A DNA stretch of 39,845 bases from a virus: IMG/VR virus record IMGVR_UViG_3300017764_004456, positions 1 through 39,845 of that record, one strand, 5' to 3'. The translations under genes were made by a program, and so were the position numbers. How positions within the stretch are numbered: position 1 is the first letter of the stretch; the number at the start of each line of letters is the position of its first letter. A model generated the notes under the pieces. The model searched no databases. It worked only from the letters and a program-made list of their open reading frames with translations, and had not been told where the DNA came from. Shown in pieces: positions 35,060 to 39,845 of this stretch.

Positions 35060-35060
35060 A

Positions 35061-35732
35061 ATGGAGTTAAATATATCTGAATACCATATTCGTAATGTAA
35101 GCCCCGATGAATATGGGATAAAAAGACCACACTACTCTGTATTATTATCTCACCTATCAACATACTTTAATGACTCTATAATTGTTGATTTAGGAACACG
35201 CGATGGAGACAGCGCAGTTGCTTTAGCTTATAATAAAACTAATCGTATATACACTTATGATATTTCTCATAGTGCAGATGCTGCAGAAAAATTTGACAAC
35301 TTTGATAATATTAAGTATATTATAGGTAATTGTTTAGAGTCTAATTGGAACGGAATGACTTTGGATGATGATATACCGAGAAAGGTATATTTTTCAAGTA
35401 TAGGTGATAAAACTGATATAAAGGGTAATCCCAAACAAGCTATAAGTGACAAGGAAATATTTTTATCAAGCAAACTTATATTTCTTGATGTTGACCCACA
35501 CGATGGTTTACAAGAAAAAATAGTATCAGACTTTTTAATTGAGAACGATTGGAGAGGGGTAATGGTTTGCGATGATATTGGCACTGGCAGGGAAGTGGAA
35601 AACAGCCACCCAGATATGTTAGCATGGTGGAATAGTATTGATGTAAGAAAGTATAATATTGCAGATAGCATATACTCTGCCGGTACAGGCACTGGTATCA
35701 TCTGTTTTGATAATCAAAAGGTTATAATTTAA
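35061..35732 (+). CDS. SAM-dependent methyltransferase-like protein
   Basis: 223 aa from ATG 35061, one base after the nuclease stop; an alternative ATG (34983) would overlap the nuclease by 77 bases and add an unstructured Lys-rich leader, so I prefer 35061. The region 40-60 (IIVDLGTRDGDSAVALAYN) is SAM motif I, IYTYDIS provides the strand-2 acid, LIFLDVDPHDGLQEKIV (near 142) resembles motif IV, and GVMVCDDIG follows. The pattern resembles Methyltransf_24 enzymes and the two others in this window. There is no strong ribosome-binding site, which suggests coupling with the nuclease gene. Its C-terminus (SIYSAGTGTGIICFDNQKVI) ends as a beta strand. Likely substrate: a glycan or nucleotide sugar. 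Confidence 0.62.
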   Translation: MELNISEYHIRNVSPDEYGIKRPHYSVLLSHLSTYFNDSIIVDLGTRDGDSAVALAYNKTNRIYTYDISHSADAAEKFDNFDNIKYIIGNCLESNWNGMTLDDDIPRKVYFSSIGDKTDIKGNPKQAISDKEIFLSSKLIFLDVDPHDGLQEKIVSDFLIENDWRGVMVCDDIGTGREVENSHPDMLAWWNSIDVRKYNIADSIYSAGTGTGIICFDNQKVII

Positions 35733-38482
35733 TGAAGACATTTCATATACTACAGTTAGCAGGGTATGGTGATACTTTATCAGCTATTACAAGATTACCT
35801 GCTTTAAAAGAAAAATATCCCGACTATAAAATTAAATTTTGGTTAGGTGGTTTTGGTAAGTCACCACAATTTTCTAAAGAGCAATTAGAGAGAGAAGGTT
35901 ACGAAGCTGCTCTAATTAAAAATCTAACTTTTCATAATCAACTGGCATCTATGCGTGACTTCTTATTGAACAAGGTCGTAAAGCCAGATGATAAGTTTGA
36001 AGATTGGTCATTTTGTGAAGAGATATTTGATAATAAAAAACCTCACTTTGCACCTTACGATATGCAGTTTCCTTATGAGTATAAGACGGGTGAGCCATCA
36101 TATCACGTAGAAGATATAGTTAAATGCGTTAAAGAAAAGAATGGCGTAGCTATTCACCCATTAACCAAAGATGGTAATGCAGAAGGTTTTGAAAGTGATG
36201 TAAACAATGGTAGGTTTTGGAAGAAAGAGTTTTGGCAAGAGATTTGTGAGCTATTGAATGAAAAAGGTTTAACGCCAACATTTGTTGGTATCAATGATGA
36301 GGATTGGGGATTAAGAGAATATTGTGATAGGCGACGGATAGACTATATTGATGCTATGGGTGTTGATATAGAAAACACTATTCATATACTTAAAAATGTG
36401 TCGGGATGTATTGCATGTAATTCATGGGATTGGGAAGTTACCAGTCGCCTTAATATTCCTACTGTTGTATTTTACACTAAGAATCATTTCTTTATTCAGA
36501 ACCATACACCCCCAACTAATCACCCATTTTGGAATACTTGTTACATAGAAACAAATTGTGTTCAAACCAAAGTAGCCACAATACCTGCAGGTGATTCAAG
36601 TTTAGCCGGTAGAATAATGAAGGGGCAAGAAGAACCGTCTGAAATCTTTGATAAGTTTTTCTACTTATATGAAAACAACAAAAGACCAGATACAAAATAT
36701 TCTGTTTGTATGATTACGTATAACGATGAAGAATGTGTAAGAGATACAATGGAAAATGTCACACCATATATAACAGATGATTTTGTAATTACGGATGGTG
36801 GGTCAATAGATAAAACGATAAGTATTATAGAGGAGTATAATGCTAATCTTATTCATAGAAAATGGGATGATAATTTTGAAATTCAAAAAAATAATTCACT
36901 GGATGCAGCAAATCAAGAATGGCGAATTTGGATTGATGCTGATGAAACCTATGAGCCGATATTTTGGAATCAACTATGTTGGTATATCAGAGATGCAAAT
37001 AATCGTGGGGTTGATTGTATTAATGTACCACGTATTAACACAGTAGAAGGTATAACTCAAGAATTTGCTGATCAACAAGCTTGGAATTTAAGTTATTTTA
37101 ATTGGGTTAATTATCCCGACTATCAACAAAGGGTTTTCAAATCCCACTGTAGGTTTGCTGGCAGAACCCATGAAAGAATTATCAATGTTAAAAAAGATGC
37201 AGCTATTGTTGGTGTTCATTGTAATCACCCAAAAACATTAGAGAGACAAAAAGCTGGTATTAAACGAGAACAAGATCAATATAAGATGACAGCTCAACAG
37301 GTTAAGAAAAATATAAACCTTGCTTTTAATAAAAAACTTGTTGTTCACTATCTTCATCATTTAGGTATTGGCGGAACAGCCAAGGTTGTGCAGATTTTAT
37401 GTAAATACTTTAAGAAGATGGATAAGGATTTTCATCATGTGTTGGCATACAAGGCACACGGTGAGTTAGAAAGAGAACCATTCTTTGAGGAAATTCTTGG
37501 TAGAGAAAATCTAATACCATATGCATCAGTTCCAGAGTTTTACGAAGTTATTAAAGAGATAAAACCGTTTATAATGCATCGTCAAACATCTGGTCAACCA
37601 GAAATGCCGTTTGTTCCACCTATAGTTGAACAATGTAAACACGTAATATCTACCTCTATATTTGGTCACGTAGATGAAAGTATTAATCTAAGTAGAGCTA
37701 TATATATCTCTAACAATATGCAACATTGTGCAGGTGTGTTTAATCATAATACAAGATTGATAGCCATTCCTGTAGAAGCCCCACTTACCAATGAAGACTT
37801 ACGAGAAGAATTAGATATACCTCAAGACGCTTTTGTATTTGGTCGCTTAGGAAGAGATGATAATGATATTTATGACCCTATTAATCTTGTTTCGTTCGCA
37901 CAGTTAGAAGATGATAGTTTATATTTTGTAGCTTTATCTCCGTCAGAAACTCTGAAAAGAAAAGCTGAAAGTTTAGGTATAACTAATATTCGTTATGTTG
38001 ATAAGACCTTAGATGACGTTAGAATCAGCAAGTTCTACAACACACTAAATGTACTAGCTCATAGTAGGAAAGACGGTGAGTGTAACCCTGGCAACATTTG
38101 GGAGGGTTTCTCACACGGTAAGCCAGTCGTGAGTCATTATGGTATACCTTACAATGGTCATATACAAGAAATTGGTAACTGTGGTTTTGTTGTTAATAGA
38201 AAAGATAACTTTCATAATGTGTGGCAAGATTTAAACCCATCTAGTATTGTAGATATCTTAGAGTATTCACGTAGTATAGGTGTTGCTAATTTTACCTGTG
38301 AAGATAGCACTAATTCTATTAAGAACGACCAAGATGAGTATACGAGAATTATGAGGGCGTTTGCAGATGGAACAATAGATTACAATACAATGAGTAAGAA
38401 TTGTGTTAGTAGATGGGAAAGACAAGCTAAGCCAGAAGTTATTACTCAACAACATTTAGATTTATATAAAGAACTATCATAA
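35732..38482 (+). CDS. Three-domain glycosyltransferase: GT9-like, GT2, GT4
   Basis: In 916 aa three transferases follow each other. Residues 1-310 resemble GT9: FHILQLAGYGDTLSAITRLP (3-22) and, near 220, NTIHILKNVSGCIACNSWDW, the usual site of the terminal acceptor-side motif, here without the typical GxDxGPxH. Residues ~322-490 are a GT2 domain with YSVCMITYNDEECVRDTMEN, VITDGGSIDKT and WIDADETYEP (D402-A-D404), which gives a complete metal-binding DxD. Residues ~535-916 are GT4-like: VHYLHHLGIGGTAKVVQILC at about 538 and the ExxxxxxxE motif in ECNPGNIWEGFSHGKPVVSH (about 786). The chain could build a multi-sugar chain alone. It begins in a TAATG junction. Confidence 0.78.
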   Translation: MKTFHILQLAGYGDTLSAITRLPALKEKYPDYKIKFWLGGFGKSPQFSKEQLEREGYEAALIKNLTFHNQLASMRDFLLNKVVKPDDKFEDWSFCEEIFDNKKPHFAPYDMQFPYEYKTGEPSYHVEDIVKCVKEKNGVAIHPLTKDGNAEGFESDVNNGRFWKKEFWQEICELLNEKGLTPTFVGINDEDWGLREYCDRRRIDYIDAMGVDIENTIHILKNVSGCIACNSWDWEVTSRLNIPTVVFYTKNHFFIQNHTPPTNHPFWNTCYIETNCVQTKVATIPAGDSSLAGRIMKGQEEPSEIFDKFFYLYENNKRPDTKYSVCMITYNDEECVRDTMENVTPYITDDFVITDGGSIDKTISIIEEYNANLIHRKWDDNFEIQKNNSLDAANQEWRIWIDADETYEPIFWNQLCWYIRDANNRGVDCINVPRINTVEGITQEFADQQAWNLSYFNWVNYPDYQQRVFKSHCRFAGRTHERIINVKKDAAIVGVHCNHPKTLERQKAGIKREQDQYKMTAQQVKKNINLAFNKKLVVHYLHHLGIGGTAKVVQILCKYFKKMDKDFHHVLAYKAHGELEREPFFEEILGRENLIPYASVPEFYEVIKEIKPFIMHRQTSGQPEMPFVPPIVEQCKHVISTSIFGHVDESINLSRAIYISNNMQHCAGVFNHNTRLIAIPVEAPLTNEDLREELDIPQDAFVFGRLGRDDNDIYDPINLVSFAQLEDDSLYFVALSPSETLKRKAESLGITNIRYVDKTLDDVRISKFYNTLNVLAHSRKDGECNPGNIWEGFSHGKPVVSHYGIPYNGHIQEIGNCGFVVNRKDNFHNVWQDLNPSSIVDILEYSRSIGVANFTCEDSTNSIKNDQDEYTRIMRAFADGTIDYNTMSKNCVSRWERQAKPEVITQQHLDLYKELS

Positions 38483-38506
38483 TAAGTTTTGTTTAAAGGA
38501 GAAAAT

Positions 38507-39373
38507 ATGTTTGACCCAAAAGATGTGCATGTAATACTTATTGGATGCCAACGAACCCAAGACTATCGACACAACCTTGAGATTATGAGGTATAACTATC
38601 CAGACATAGGCACTAAGTTATGGGTTACCACAGTCTTTAATGGTGATCAAAATCACTGCCCATCTGGTATAGGAGAAAACACTTTTATATATCTGCCTGA
38701 AAATACAGGTTATGGATATGGAGCTTTAGATTCTTTTAATGCAGGTTTGGATTTTGCACGTTGTGGATATAGACCTTATGTAGCTATATTTAATTTTGAT
38801 GTTTGGTTTCTGACACAAAATGGTTTTAGAACAGCTATGAATGATTTTATTGAAAGTGGTAAACAATTTGCAGCAGGTTATCACCAAACTCATCATTGGG
38901 CTATGACAGATTGTATGTTTTTCCGAAGAGAGTTTTTAGAAAAACTATTACCCATACAAGATAAGGTTTTGAATAGTCGTAAAGAGAATGGTTGGCTTAA
39001 GAATGAAATGAGTGGCACTCAGCTTGGATTTGAAAATATGGAAGAGTGGATGCTTTATTCTTTAAATCGTGCAGTAAGTGATGGTGAACCCCGTGCTATT
39101 GTAGATAATAAAACAAACGATGATCTTATGAATAATCTTGACCCTAAGATTATAGATGTTTGGTTTCAAATGGAAAGGGATGGTCACCCAAGATATAGAT
39201 ATACAGAAAAATATAAACTTATCCATGAACATGATGACGATGTTAAAAAGAAATTGTTAAAGGATAACAACGCCACCAAGGGGCATAACATCTGTAAATA
39301 TTTAGGTGTGAAGATACCACATAAAGTTTTGAATGATGTTCGTCAACCAGATGGTTCAACAATGGCAATATAA
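38507..39373 (+). CDS. GT-A-like glycosyltransferase-like protein
   Basis: 288 aa from ATG 38507, fixed by AAAGGAG (38495-38501). Residues 60-85 (IYLPENTGYGYGALDSFNAG) have the P-E-N-x-G-Y-G-x-G style of GT2 transferases at the nucleotide-sugar pocket, and AIFNFDVWFL (93-102) occupies the place of the DxD strand, with F-D-V in place of DxD. Residues 115-175 hold QFAAGYHQTHHWAMTDCMFF and an MEEW segment, plausible for an acceptor site. The C-terminus (YTEKYKLIHEHDDDVKKKLL) is a charged helix. I call a small GT-A enzyme or a close relative; the altered metal motif leaves activity in doubt. It follows the giant transferase and ends in a TAATG junction with the next gene. Confidence 0.55.
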   Translation: MFDPKDVHVILIGCQRTQDYRHNLEIMRYNYPDIGTKLWVTTVFNGDQNHCPSGIGENTFIYLPENTGYGYGALDSFNAGLDFARCGYRPYVAIFNFDVWFLTQNGFRTAMNDFIESGKQFAAGYHQTHHWAMTDCMFFRREFLEKLLPIQDKVLNSRKENGWLKNEMSGTQLGFENMEEWMLYSLNRAVSDGEPRAIVDNKTNDDLMNNLDPKIIDVWFQMERDGHPRYRYTEKYKLIHEHDDDVKKKLLKDNNATKGHNICKYLGVKIPHKVLNDVRQPDGSTMAI

Positions 39374-39845
39374 TGCTACGATCAATATCTTCACTATCAT
39401 TACAGACATCTGATATATCAAGAAGAAAGCCAATTGTGATTCACCATCATAATCAGCTTACGATGGGTGGCACAGAAAAGATGAGTCAAATATTTTGTAG
39501 ACACTTTGTAAAAGATAATACTTTTGAACATTATGTAGCTTATAAAAAAGGCGTAGAAAACACAAGAGAGCCTTACTTTAAAGAAATAGTAGGGTCGGAG
39601 AAAATGCTATGTTACGAGTCTCCTTCAGAGTTGTTAAACATCATAAAAGAAAAGAAGCCGTTTATATTGCACAGATATTCGGCTGGTATACCCGAATTTC
39701 CTTTCGTGAAAGAAATAAAAGAGCATACTCGCCATTTTGTTTCAACTGCCGTATTTGGTAATCAAGATAATACGATTGATATAAGTAAGGTTATTTATGT
39801 ATCAAAACATATACAATGGTTAGCAGGTACTCAAGATACAAAGAA
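39373..39845 (+). CDS. GT4-like glycosyltransferase, N-terminal part, truncated by the window end
   Basis: The frame opens at ATG 39373 (TAATG junction with the upstream stop) and runs without a stop to the edge, at least 157 codons. After a short leader it reads VIHHHNQLTMGGTEKMSQIF, FEHYVAYKKGVENTREPYF, LLNIIKEKKPFILHRYSAGI and HFVSTAVFGNQDNTIDISKV. Every block aligns with the start of the GT4 domain in the 916-aa protein (VHYLHHLGIGGTAK, KPFIMHRQTSGQPEMPFV, HVISTSIFGHVDESINLS), so it is a paralogue. The C-terminal donor-binding half and its E-x7-E motif lie beyond the window. Confidence 0.75.
   Translation, partial: MLRSISSLSLQTSDISRRKPIVIHHHNQLTMGGTEKMSQIFCRHFVKDNTFEHYVAYKKGVENTREPYFKEIVGSEKMLCYESPSELLNIIKEKKPFILHRYSAGIPEFPFVKEIKEHTRHFVSTAVFGNQDNTIDISKVIYVSKHIQWLAGTQDTK

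Noticed and set aside
34983-35060. Longer N-terminus for the methyltransferase at 35061
   Set aside because: It would overlap the nuclease gene by 77 bases, adds a low-complexity Lys-rich leader and has no ribosome-binding site; the ATG at 35061 fits the stop-start spacing of the cassette.

Overview
The window reads as part of a large tailed-phage genome (myovirus, T4-superfamily type). It is AT-rich (about one-third GC by eye) and very tightly packed, with every gene on the + strand. No intergenic gap exceeds about 100 bases, and I see no tRNA, rRNA, CRISPR array, integrase or insertion sequence. The diagnostic genes are a gp25-family baseplate wedge protein, a gp6/baseplate-J wedge protein, a gp5/gpV-like OB-fold spike or hub protein, a hub-like protein with a gp27/late-control-D-type C-terminus, and a gp55-like late sigma factor. 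Base composition and the kind of tail genes suggest a phage of a marine (pelagic) Gram-negative bacterium. The host itself cannot be told from the sequence.

Region 1 (1-9264) is the baseplate core: a 5'-truncated hub-like giant protein, a late-sigma-like protein, a small coiled-coil protein, the OB-fold spike protein, the gp25 wedge and the gp6/J wedge. Region 2 (9277-23057) is the tail periphery and adhesin block: a DNRLRE-like structural protein, a large gpI/gp7-like wedge protein carrying a LamG-like domain, a small methyltransferase, a short protein with an Ig-like tail, three consecutive paralogues sharing a C-terminal domain, and two more LamG-like proteins. Region 3 (23119-26817) holds three unrecognised proteins, including an 837-aa protein with a possible nuclease-like motif. 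It ends with a gene preceded by a TATAAATA late-promoter-like box.

Region 4 (26840 to the right edge) is a sugar and glycan cassette: two giant multi-domain glycosyltransferases (GT2-like/GT9/methyltransferase, and GT9/GT2/GT4), a DUF4254-like protein, an RmlD-like reductase, an RmlC-like cupin, a GalE-like epimerase, an HldE-C-like nucleotidyltransferase, a capsule-type HAD phosphatase, three free-standing methyltransferases including an FkbM type, an SNase nuclease, a small GT-A-like protein and the start of a second GT4. Most junctions overlap by 1-11 bases (TAATG or ATGA), so translation is probably coupled. Together these look like a nearly self-contained pathway that activates unusual sugars, transfers them and methylates them. 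It sits directly downstream of the adhesin genes, so the simplest idea is glycosylation of the virion's own tail proteins, or remodelling of the host surface. Several needed enzymes (a nucleotide-sugar dehydratase, heptose isomerase or kinase) are not in the window.
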